Virus record (IMG/VR): IMGVR_UViG_3300045051_000780
Location: 1-39,006 of that record
Direction: 5' to 3' (one strand)
DNA from: a virus
DNA length: 39,006 bases
Shown here one piece after another: positions 24,845-30,295 of the stretch. The translations under genes and the position numbers were made by a program. Under the pieces are notes generated by a model. The model had not been told where the DNA came from, did not search any database, and saw only the letters and a list, made by a program, of their open reading frames with translations. Numbering within the stretch: the first letter of the stretch is position 1; each line of letters starts with the position of its first letter.

Positions 24845-25416
24845 GCAGCACATTCCTTCTCGACATTGCGCCAGCGGCGCTTCACATCGTCGGGGCGCTT
24901 CTGCCCCCACAGCGTGGTGTCTTTGTAGCGCAGCACGTCCTCGGCCGTGATCGGCCGCCCCAGGGCGAGCATGTAGCGCACGCATTTTCCGCGCGGGGCA
25001 AGGCCGAATTGGTTGTGGTAATCGCACAGGTGTAGGGAGGTGCGTTCATCGATAGCCAGTCCTGCTTCTTCGAACGTCGTGCGTACATGAGCGAGGGTGC
25101 GTTCCATCTCGGTCTTGTCCCAGGCGTCGACAATCCACGCATGGTCGAACAGCCGCTGGCCAAGTTCAAACACATCGCGTACGGGGATTTTCTGACTGAT
25201 CAGGGCGAGGATGGTGGCCGGGTCGAACCCGCAATCGCGCAGGCACTGTGCCGCCGCGCCATTGTTTGCCAGATCAAACTGGCAAACCCCAAAGCTCCAG
25301 CCGCTTTTCCCTGTCCGCACACCGTCCGGGTCACTAAACCGGTAGGCCAGGGAGAGGTCGCCACTAAGCTCGTTGGCCACCAGAATTCGCCGGAACTTTT
25401 CGAGGAGATTGCCCAT
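24841..25416 (-). CDS. endolysin (lysozyme-like)
   Basis: A 191-residue protein with a GGAG ribosome site eight bases before its ATG. Sequence near the N terminus (LAYRFSDPDGVRTGKSGWSF, then GVCQFDLANN) is typical of phage and prophage lysozyme-like proteins with a substrate-cleft Asp/Ser pattern. The C-terminal half is helical and charged. It has no signal peptide, so it needs a holin; none was clearly identified. It starts the lysis block just after the hairpin cluster. Confidence 0.8.
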   Translation of the reverse strand: MGNLLEKFRRILVANELSGDLSLAYRFSDPDGVRTGKSGWSFGVCQFDLANNGAAAQCLRDCGFDPATILALISQKIPVRDVFELGQRLFDHAWIVDAWDKTEMERTLAHVRTTFEEAGLAIDERTSLHLCDYHNQFGLAPRGKCVRYMLALGRPITAEDVLRYKDTTLWGQKRPDDVKRRWRNVEKECAA

Positions 25417-25695
25417 CTGGTAGTCTCCGCCCCGGCCGGAGCGATCCGGCCGGGGCCGCGGTGCTGCCTGCTATGTGGTGGCCTGTCCCGCAGGCCCGAG
25501 GTTCTTATGGTGGCCCCGGCAGTGGTCAGCTGCCGGGGCCGGTTTAAGGAGGCGGGGAGATGATCCCCATGGCAGGGCTATCTTAAAGCGAAAACCGCCG
25601 CAAAATCGCGGCGGTTTGTCGTGGTTTGTCGTGCTGATTTGGGGTGTTTGCTGGGGTGGCCCCTCCCCAAAGGGGAGGGGCGGGGGCGGGTCTTG
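25417..25695. other. hairpin-rich non-coding gap before the lysis genes
   Basis: No gene longer than 20 codons. Perfect stems: 25430-25439 with 25446-25455 (10 bp), 25480-25485 with 25491-25496 (6 bp), 25512-25522 with 25530-25540 (11 bp), and 25660-25668 with 25672-25680 (9 bp). On the plus strand an AAGGAGG site at 25546 precedes an eight-codon frame (25560-25586), and a terminator follows. In Mu this is where the lysis promoter lies. The first stem abuts the endolysin ribosome site. It may be a leader or a small RNA. Confidence 0.5.
25592..25617. terminator. rho-independent terminator, both strands possible
   Basis: AAACCGCCGC and GCGGCGGTTT form a 10-bp stem around a six-base loop. On the minus strand the stem runs into TTTT before CGC, and on the plus strand it ends in TTTG. 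It likely ends the minus-strand transcript of the upstream HTH gene before the lysis genes. Confidence 0.65.
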
Positions 25696-26022
25696 TTACG
25701 AGGCCGCGAACAGCTCGATCTGTCTGGGATCAACGGCATGGCGCCGGGTGTAGGTGCGGTTGCGCTCCAGGTAGGCAACCAGCTCCGCATAGCTGATCTT
25801 CGGCCAGCCGCCCCGGCTCATCGTACTGTCGAGCGTCCCCGGGTTGCGCGGCAGCCCGTGCTCGTCGGGTTCGTACTCGGCGGTCATCCGTTGGACAGTC
25901 CGCTCACTCACCCCGAGGATCAGCGCCGTTTCCGGCTGGGTGTAGCTCGCCTTCACCGGCAACCCGGCGGCCTGCAGCATTCCCTTGAGACGATCATCGG
26001 CGGTGGTGTGATGGAGATTCAT
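25696..26022 (-). CDS. helix-turn-helix regulator, excisionase-like (possible late activator)
   Basis: A 108-residue protein. The ATG at 26022 is used because the longer frame would need a TTG with no ribosome site. The HTH is at ~residues 26-47 (TQPETALILGVSERTVQRM), followed by a basic wing (STMSRGGWPKISYAELVAYL), much like excisionase-type or helix-turn-helix_17 proteins. Mu places late activator C just upstream of the lysis genes, and no Mor/C-family protein was found here. Acting as its functional stand-in is an inference from position. Confidence 0.7.
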   Translation of the reverse strand: MNLHHTTADDRLKGMLQAAGLPVKASYTQPETALILGVSERTVQRMTAEYEPDEHGLPRNPGTLDSTMSRGGWPKISYAELVAYLERNRTYTRRHAVDPRQIELFAAS

Positions 26023-26088
26023 GTCATTCTCTAGTTGCGCACCAGGAATTTTAAGCCGCAATCCGGCAGCCTATCCGCATAGTTAGAT
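26023..26088 (-). repeat. degenerate attC remnant after the membrane-protein cassette
   Basis: A perfect ATCTAAC core (RYYYAAC) at 26082-26088 overlaps the stop of the membrane gene, as in the four full sites. Downstream, GGCTGCCGG and GCGGCTTAA traces remain, but no clear GTTRRRY end is found before the HTH gene. It is probably a decayed or truncated last attC. Confidence 0.4.
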
Positions 26089-26424
26089 TTCTTTTCCCGC
26101 TTTCTGGAACGCAGCATTATGGAGCATGGTATGCACAAGATAGGCGGCACCCGTGGCAATCGCACCGAACCAGACAAAAGTGGTTATCACGGCAATGTCG
26201 AACGTCACATCGATTGGAGCCGGGACACTCCTACCGCCTCTCTCCCGGATCTTCTGGATCACGTCACCAGATGTGTACGCCAGCGAAATAATAGCGAGTG
26301 CCCAGGTGTAAAAAATGACCACGTTCTCGGCATTCTCAATCCCCTTGAAATAGGCGAGGTACATTCCCGCCGCGAATGCTCCGTTCGCCAAAAACCAGTA
26401 AAATGCCTGCTTTGCCTTCTTCAT
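26083..26424 (-). CDS. three-helix membrane protein (cassette gene)
   Basis: A 113-residue protein with a GGAGGT ribosome site seven bases before ATG, set immediately after the attC end. Three membrane segments: ~7-25 (AFYWFLANGAFAAGMYLAYF), ~34-53 (ENVVIFYTWALAIISLAYT) and ~75-104 (IAVITTFVWFGAIATGAAYL). A charged loop holds KIRERGGRS. The stop lies in an RYYYAAC core. Function unknown. It sits next to the HTH and lysis genes, and holin-like topology is possible, but its cassette setting suggests cargo. Confidence 0.75.
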   Translation of the reverse strand: MKKAKQAFYWFLANGAFAAGMYLAYFKGIENAENVVIFYTWALAIISLAYTSGDVIQKIRERGGRSVPAPIDVTFDIAVITTFVWFGAIATGAAYLVHTMLHNAAFQKAGKEI

Positions 26425-26438
26425 TTTCGACCTCCGAA

Positions 26439-26542
26439 ATCTAACCAATCGTCAAGTTGTTCGCTGCGCTCACGCGGACGGGTTAAGCAGTCTCGCTCGC
26501 CTCGATCAGAGGTGGCCGCCGCTTAACTCAAAGCCGTTAGGG
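26439..26542 (-). repeat. attC-like recombination site D
   Basis: Read on the minus strand it starts CCCTAACGGCTTTGAGTTAA and ends AACTTGACGATTGGTTAGAT. This matches the aadA-type 59-base element ends (TAACGCTTGAGTTAAGCCG and GGCTTGAACGAATTGTTAGA). The 3' core GTTAGAT fits GTTRRRY exactly. It is 104 bp long, within the range of known sites. The stop codon of the zinc-ribbon gene lies in its 5' core. Confidence 0.75.
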
Positions 26543-26899
26543 CGCGGCCCAGTCTTTCAGCGTCATGTAGACGTGAAATCCGCACCCATACGGGCAGACC
26601 ATGCTCGGGTGAATTGCCCCGTCAGCGGCGATCGTGTGGACAGGCGCTGCGATGCCGTGGAACTTTTTGCATACCGGGCAGGTGAAGGTTACGGACCCAT
26701 CCGATGCAACGAAATATTCTCCGCGCAAGGGCGGGAATACCGTGCTTTTTTCTGCAATGTAGGGTGCCATCGTCTCAATACTCCTATAAGCGGACCTTCC
26801 ACATTCGCAATGATGCAGGGCAACCGGCACCAGCAACGGTGTCTGGCCGACAAATAATGCTGGTACAACAAATTCTCGGCCGCACTCACATTTATTCAT
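26537..26899 (-). CDS. zinc-ribbon protein (cassette gene)
   Basis: A 120-residue protein whose ATG is preceded by GGAGG, itself a few bases after an attC end. Four Cys pairs are present: CECG at 4, CECG at about 31, CPVC at about 74 and CPYGC at about 102, so one or two zinc ribbons are likely. No enzyme motif is seen. It is flanked by attC-like sites and has no promoter of its own, so it is read with the operon. Function unknown. Confidence 0.75.
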   Translation of the reverse strand: MNKCECGREFVVPALFVGQTPLLVPVALHHCECGRSAYRSIETMAPYIAEKSTVFPPLRGEYFVASDGSVTFTCPVCKKFHGIAAPVHTIAADGAIHPSMVCPYGCGFHVYMTLKDWAAP

Positions 26900-26912
26900 T
26901 GCTACCTCCGCT

Positions 26913-26998
26913 CCCTAACCAATCGCCGAGTTGACGGGATATGCGGTCTTGCCCACATCGGCGCTCGGTGGCCGCAACTCAGCTCCAAACCGTTAGAG
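26913..26998 (-). repeat. attC-like recombination site C
   Basis: On the minus strand it starts CTCTAACGGTTTGGAGCTGA and ends AACTCGGCGATTGGTTAGGG, 86 bp. Arms GAGTTG and CAACTC are complementary. The inner GCAAGACCGC is shared with sites A and B (GCAAGACCG). The 5' core covers the methyltransferase stop. The 3' end GTTAGGG departs at one base from GTTRRRY. Confidence 0.7.
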
Positions 26999-27475
26999 GG
27001 CAATGAACCGGCCAGCCAGCTTGCACCGCTTCAAAACCTCGGCATTCTGCTCGCCATACGCGATCAGCACAGATGGCCCGCCAGAGTTTGCCCGCGCACG
27101 CCGGCCGCAGACGTGGTGAAAATGCAGCCGCCCTTCCAGAAAAAGGATTGCCGATGCTTTCGGCCAGACATGATCGAAGAACATCCGCGTTTCTGTCCTC
27201 GCGAACACCAGCGCAATCGCGTCGCCGTGGTCTGCGCACCTCGCCAGCCAGACTCCGGTTTGCTCACCGTATGGCGGATTGCACCACACCCGGCCGCGCC
27301 ACGGCTTTTTCAGCCCGTTGTCCAGCACAGTGTAGTGCTGCGCCGCTGTCGGCCAGGGGCGGTCAATCGGAGCGCACGGATCCAGATCAAACGGCCCCAG
27401 CGCATCCATAATTTCAGGAGGCGTCAGCCATTCGTCTTTTTGCATCTTCGCGCTCTGGTGCCCGCCTATGCTCAT
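26993..27475 (-). CDS. phage-type DNA N6-adenine methyltransferase (cassette gene)
   Basis: A 160-residue protein. EWLTPPEIMDALGPFDLDPC near residues 15-34 and WCNPPYGEQTGVWL near 64-77 carry the TPP, DPC and NPPY marks of the phage Dam family (PF05869-like). It would methylate adenine in short sites, using S-adenosylmethionine. It starts within 12 bases of an attC end and stops in the next one, so it is a complete cassette. Its modification may shield the phage from host restriction. Confidence 0.9.
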   Translation of the reverse strand: MSIGGHQSAKMQKDEWLTPPEIMDALGPFDLDPCAPIDRPWPTAAQHYTVLDNGLKKPWRGRVWCNPPYGEQTGVWLARCADHGDAIALVFARTETRMFFDHVWPKASAILFLEGRLHFHHVCGRRARANSGGPSVLIAYGEQNAEVLKRCKLAGRFIAL

Positions 27476-27485
27476 CGCCTTGCCT

Positions 27486-27588
27486 CTCTAACCAATCGCC
27501 CATCGGACGGGTTAGACGGTCTTGCCTCTCGTTTAATTTCTACCTGCTGCGCGGGCAGTGGCCGCCGCTTGGCTCCAAACCGTTAGGA
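27486..27588 (-). repeat. attC-like recombination site B
   Basis: On the minus strand it starts TCCTAACGGTTTGGAGCCAA and ends CGATGGGCGATTGGTTAGAG, 103 bp. The 13 bases at its 3' end nearly equal those of sites C and D. GCAAGACCG is shared with A and C. The stem is weaker than at A. The stop codon of the upstream 55-residue gene lies in its 5' core. Confidence 0.7.
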
Positions 27589-27750
27589 AGCCAATAGCGC
27601 CAGCACATCGTCAATTCTGCCTACGGTATATTTCGCGGCCATGGCATGTGCATCACTAATGGTTGACCTATTGAGTTCGCCTTTTACGAGGACAAGACAA
27701 TCAACGACCAGCTCAACCTGTTCGCTACTCAACCAAATTTGCTTTTTCAC
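27583..27750 (-). CDS. small helical protein (cassette gene)
   Basis: A 55-residue protein using a GTG start. The GGAGG ribosome site is seven bases upstream and is formed by the end of the attC core (GTTAGGAGG). The longer frame seen upstream would lie inside the attC stem, so it is rejected. It is helical and acidic (VELVVDCLVLVKGELNRST). Function unknown. It is read in frame with the same operon. Confidence 0.7.
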   Translation of the reverse strand: MKKQIWLSSEQVELVVDCLVLVKGELNRSTISDAHAMAAKYTVGRIDDVLALLAS

Positions 27751-27759
27751 GCGGATACC

Positions 27760-27865
27760 TCCTAACAATTCCCAGGAGCCGACCGCCCACGCGGTCTTGC
27801 TCGGTCGTAATATACGTTGCCGCTCCACGCCCGGTGCGCGGTCGGCTCAGATCAGGCCGTTATGC
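27760..27865 (-). repeat. attC-like recombination site A (best stem)
   Basis: On the minus strand it begins GCATAAC and ends GTTAGGA, 106 bp. Arms 27776-27786 and 27838-27848 form a perfect 11-bp palindrome (GAGCCGACCGC), the strongest of the set, as in true attC hairpins. The 5' core lies on the stop codon of the 58-residue gene at 27860, which is itself coupled to the gp16-like gene. The array thus seems to begin here. Confidence 0.75.
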
Positions 27866-28036
27866 CAACTCGGCGAGCTTCCGCCGCAACGCATCCCGCT
27901 CCGCCGTCACCAGGTCCAGATCCGCCCGCAGCCGATCGTACATCTGCGCAAGCTTGACCCCCTCCGCGTCGACCTGGACGTACAGTTCCGGCTTGCCGTC
28001 GCTGTTCCACACGGTCAACCGCTTCAAGGTCTTCAC
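27860..28036 (-). CDS. small coiled-coil protein coupled to the gp16-like gene
   Basis: A 58-residue protein with a GTG start overlapping the previous stop (GTGA). The N terminus is strand-like (LKRLTVWNSDGKPELYVQVD), the rest a coiled coil (LDLVTAERDALRRKLAELA). The stop lies in the first attC core. Because no attC lies upstream, it looks like a resident gene at the array border and not a cassette. Function unknown. Confidence 0.65.
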   Translation of the reverse strand: MKTLKRLTVWNSDGKPELYVQVDAEGVKLAQMYDRLRADLDLVTAERDALRRKLAELA

Positions 28037-28623
28037 AGCGCCTGGGCCTGCTTGTAAACCCGGCCCGCCGAGTCCCGATACTCTGCCGGCGCGTGCCGGC
28101 TGATATACTCTTCGATCTCCGGCGCGTCGAAACGAATTGTCCACCACCCCTCGCCGTGCTGCTTTTTCACGCCGTTCTCGAACAGCTTCTTGAGCGCCTC
28201 GATCGCCCGGTACGCCTCGGCGCCCGTGCGGACCTTGCCGCCCTTGATGCCGACCCGCTTTTCCAGAAAGCGCGGCAGGCCATCGGCGACTTGCCATTTG
28301 ATCAGGCCCGCCACGGCGTTGAGCTTGTCGATCTCGGCCGGTCTGACCAGGTGCACCACGTTCTTCCCCTTGGCCCGCCGCGCCGGGCGCGGGTGGCGGG
28401 AGACGATCCGGAAGCCGCGCGCCTTAAATTCGTCAATCAACTGGTCGGCTTGAGCCGCGTCCAGATCCTTGCTGCTCTCGGCGCCGAACATCTCGCGGAG
28501 CATGTCGCGGTACAGCTCGTCGGTCAGGCCGAGGTCGCCCTTGGCAATGTGGATCAGCGTGATTTGCTTCGGCTGAATCGGCGCGCGGCGCGATGTAGTG
28601 GCGTGTTTTTTCTGTTGACGCAT
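28033..28623 (-). CDS. Mu gp16 (GemA)-like protein
   Basis: A 196-residue protein of the DUF1018 family. Marks are QITLIHIAKGDLGLTDELYR near residue 20, LREMFGAESSKDLDAAQAD near 42, the HPRPARRAKGKN linker and the WQVADGLPRFLEKRVGIK region. In Mu, GemA (gp16) is a middle/early modulator of host gene expression and DNA gyrase. The start follows a hairpin-rich gap. It is coupled to the next small gene. Confidence 0.85.
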   Translation of the reverse strand: MRQQKKHATTSRRAPIQPKQITLIHIAKGDLGLTDELYRDMLREMFGAESSKDLDAAQADQLIDEFKARGFRIVSRHPRPARRAKGKNVVHLVRPAEIDKLNAVAGLIKWQVADGLPRFLEKRVGIKGGKVRTGAEAYRAIEALKKLFENGVKKQHGEGWWTIRFDAPEIEEYISRHAPAEYRDSAGRVYKQAQAL

Positions 28624-28653
28624 GCCTTAGCCTCCCTTAGCATTCACCCGGTT

Positions 28654-28718
28654 TGGAGCGCTTGCGCTCCCGAAACCCCCGGCGCCTTCTCCCCCCCCCT
28701 CCAGGCGTCGGGGGTTTC
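28654..28718. other. two inverted repeats between NrdD-like and gp16-like genes
   Basis: A 6-bp stem (28655-28660 with 28665-28670) and a longer 15-bp stem with one mismatch (28672-28686 with 28704-28718), which covers the end of the NrdD-like gene. No T run follows on the minus strand. It may slow ribosomes or protect mRNA; its role is unknown. Confidence 0.5.
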
Positions 28719-28881
28719 ACTTTTCCCTGAACGTCACGCGGTCCCGGTATTCCTCGCGCTTCCCCAGGTTCCACTGCTGCACCGGCCGGAAAAACCCGCA
28801 CACCCGCGAATAGACCTCAGTGCGCGCCAGGCACGGCCGGCGACCGTTGATCAGCCAGGGCAGGCGCTCGTCGCCGATCAT
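28717..28881 (-). CDS. stand-alone glycyl-radical domain like anaerobic ribonucleotide reductase (NrdD C terminus)
   Basis: A 54-residue protein whose ATG overlaps the preceding stop (ATGA). From residue 21 on it reads TEVYSRVCGFFRPVQQWN, then GKREEYRDRVTF. This is the C-terminal glycyl-radical segment of class III ribonucleotide reductase, where RVCGY holds the radical glycine. Gly29 would be the radical site. The rest of NrdD is absent, so it cannot act alone. By analogy with YfiD/GrcA, which repairs pyruvate formate-lyase, it may replace an oxygen-damaged host segment, raising dNTP supply. It could also be a protein-binding remnant. Confidence 0.75.
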   Translation of the reverse strand: MIGDERLPWLINGRRPCLARTEVYSRVCGFFRPVQQWNLGKREEYRDRVTFREK

Positions 28882-29114
28882 GCCGTTCTCCCGATCAGTT
28901 CATAGCCGTAGCGACGGCGGCCGTTCTTCACCCCGAGATAGTGGGTCTTGATATTAAGATTGTTCATGCGCAGCGCCGCGATATCGCTATGCACCGCTTG
29001 CGACCCGGTCACTCTCTGGATTGTCTTCGTGGTGCGCACCCCGCCTTGCTCAAGGATTTCCAGGGTCTTGCGCAGCAAGGGGCTGGTCTCGACTTTGCCG
29101 TAGTGCATTCCCAT
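28878..29114 (-). CDS. winged-helix regulator
   Basis: A 78-residue protein with a GAGGAG site upstream. Residues ~12-60 (LLRKTLEILEQGGVRTTKTI, then QAVHSDIAALRMNNLNI) form a winged helix, with a basic wing (LGVKNGRRRYGY). It lies in the early region and overlaps the NrdD-like start. It probably controls early-to-middle transcription. No target site is seen. Confidence 0.65.
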   Translation of the reverse strand: MGMHYGKVETSPLLRKTLEILEQGGVRTTKTIQRVTGSQAVHSDIAALRMNNLNIKTHYLGVKNGRRRYGYELIGRTA

Positions 29115-29175
29115 AGCCGTCTCTCCTCGCCAAATCGTCAACTTGCTGAATTTGCCAAACTGGCTGCTCATTCAG

Positions 29176-29223
29176 GCCCGGAGCACCACCCCCGGGCGAC
29201 GACCACTCCGAGGGCATCCTCGG
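29176..29223. other. two small hairpins in a 124-base gap
   Basis: GCCCGG/CCGGGC (29176-29181 with 29192-29197) and CCGAGG/CCTCGG with a GCAT loop (29208-29223) lie between the zinc-finger gene and the winged-helix gene. No T run follows, so no clear terminator. No gene is seen in this gap. Confidence 0.45.
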
Positions 29224-29238
29224 AATGATCGTTTCGCT

Positions 29239-29433
29239 TTATGGTTTCTTCCTGCCCCGCGCCAGCGTCAGCAGCGTGATCGCCGCATGACGACGCAGAT
29301 CGCGATCGATGCTTTTATCGTTGAACGACCGCATCGACGGATGATTGGCAAACGCTTCCTCGCAGCCACTGCACAGCATGGTGCCAGATAGTTTTTTGTC
29401 CCCGCAGGGACAGACCGTGCCCTCGTAGCTCAT
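29239..29433 (-). CDS. small zinc-finger protein
   Basis: A 64-residue protein with CPCGDKK at residues 8-14 and CSGCEEAF near 21, a four-Cys zinc site, then a helical basic tail (RDLRRHAAITLLTLARGRKKP). The start overlaps the previous stop (TGATG). Such proteins are typical of Mu-like early operons. Function unknown. Confidence 0.65.
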   Translation of the reverse strand: MSYEGTVCPCGDKKLSGTMLCSGCEEAFANHPSMRSFNDKSIDRDLRRHAAITLLTLARGRKKP

Positions 29434-29609
29434 CACTTTGTCTCCCTGATTTCCTGAACCTTCGCCCACATGGAACGCTGCGGGCAGACCACCTGGCTGA
29501 TTGTGTACGGCTGCCCGCTGGTCGACTTGCGGACCACGTTGCTTCGTAGCAAGTGGAATTCATGCCGGCCGCACCGGGGACTGGTACAAAGCGCGCGTAG
29601 CTCGAACAT
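29433..29609 (-). CDS. small zinc-ribbon-like protein
   Basis: A 58-residue protein not reported by longer-frame scans. It has CTSPRCG near residue 8 and a later VVCPQRSMW, suggesting one zinc site of C-x4-C and one more Cys. Both ends overlap neighbours (TGATG), so it is firmly placed. It is basic, with possible RNA or DNA contact. Function unknown. Confidence 0.65.
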   Translation of the reverse strand: MFELRALCTSPRCGRHEFHLLRSNVVRKSTSGQPYTISQVVCPQRSMWAKVQEIRETK

Positions 29610-29773
29610 CACGCCACCTCCTCAAACAGTTTCGGCAGTTGCGCCTCGGGAAACTTCACCGTGAAACCCTTGACCGTGTGCTGCAAAATCACGCCTCCCT
29701 TTTGGTCGGTCTCCACGACCTCGTAAATCGCACCCGAGCACAGCGCCCGGTACTGTTTGCCGAGAGACACCAT
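29609..29773 (-). CDS. small beta-rich protein
   Basis: A 54-residue protein coupled at both ends by TGATG. Strands alternate (QYRALCSGAIYEVVETDQKG, GVILQHTVKGFTVKF), as in a small SH3-like fold. Between Gam and the zinc-ribbon genes. Function unknown. Confidence 0.6.
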   Translation of the reverse strand: MVSLGKQYRALCSGAIYEVVETDQKGGVILQHTVKGFTVKFPEAQLPKLFEEVA

Positions 29774-30270
29774 CACGCCACTTCCTTCAGCCGCTCTTGG
29801 TTGATCTCGTAGCCGAACACGTTGTCCGTCTTCAGGCTGGCGCCGACCTCGGCCAGCGTCTCGCTGGAGAGGTTCTTCATCGCCTCCTTGTCCGGCTCTT
29901 CCTTGGTCCGGATGCAGCCGGTCAAGCCAAGATCCTTGAGGGCCTGCAGCGTGTCGGCCACCCGCTTGATCATCACCCGCGTCGAGATCCTGAACCCAAC
30001 TGACCCGAAGGTCAGTATCTTGGTCTTCACCTTGGTGAACTCGCCCCGGTTTGCTTCGGTGAACTCCTTGATCGCCAGCTCCAGCGCCGCCTTGCGATCG
30101 TGCAGCGGTGCGGCCGCCGCTTTGGTGTCGGCCTTGATCCGGTCGATCTGTTCATTCGCCCCCGACTCCAGCAGGCCCAGGTCCCGATCGAGCATGCCGA
30201 TCTCGCGCAGAGCTTCGTCTACCTGGTCCCAACTGGAGAGGGCCGTTCCTTCAATCCTTTTTCTGCTCAT
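29773..30270 (-). CDS. gam: host-nuclease inhibitor Gam, Mu-like
   Basis: A 165-residue protein with an AAAGGAG ribosome site. Gam-family marks are a long central coiled coil (LRE..LDRDLGLLESGANEQID), the basic AALELAIKEF helix and the FGSVGFRISTRV strand. In Mu it is a Ku-like, DNA-end-binding protein that protects linear phage DNA from exonucleases. It lies just after MuB, as in Mu. Confidence 0.9.
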   Translation of the reverse strand: MSRKRIEGTALSSWDQVDEALREIGMLDRDLGLLESGANEQIDRIKADTKAAAAPLHDRKAALELAIKEFTEANRGEFTKVKTKILTFGSVGFRISTRVMIKRVADTLQALKDLGLTGCIRTKEEPDKEAMKNLSSETLAEVGASLKTDNVFGYEINQERLKEVA

Positions 30271-30295
30271 CGTTAAAGCTCCTTTGAATTTCGCC

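Larger units (their letters stand above)
26023..27865 (-). mobile_element. integron-like gene cassette array without integrase, inside the phage
   Basis: Four small genes in one orientation are separated by attC-like elements (26439-26542, 26913-26998, 27486-27588, 27760-27865). A degenerate site ends the last one. Each element begins on the stop codon of one gene and ends just before the ribosome site of the next, exactly as in integron cassettes. No IntI gene or attI site is in the window. The array replaces what would be the end of the middle region and is read with the phage operon. Confidence 0.75.

Noticed and set aside
24845-25027. Upstream extension of the PLA2-like frame
   Set aside because: It overlaps the endolysin gene in another frame and is Arg/Pro/Ala-rich shadow sequence.
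26033-26061. Longer start for the HTH protein at 26061
   Set aside because: It needs a TTG without a ribosome site and would run through the degenerate attC.
27751-27828. Longer version of the small cassette gene
   Set aside because: The extra codons lie within the attC stem; a GTG with an ideal ribosome site at 27750 is a better start.
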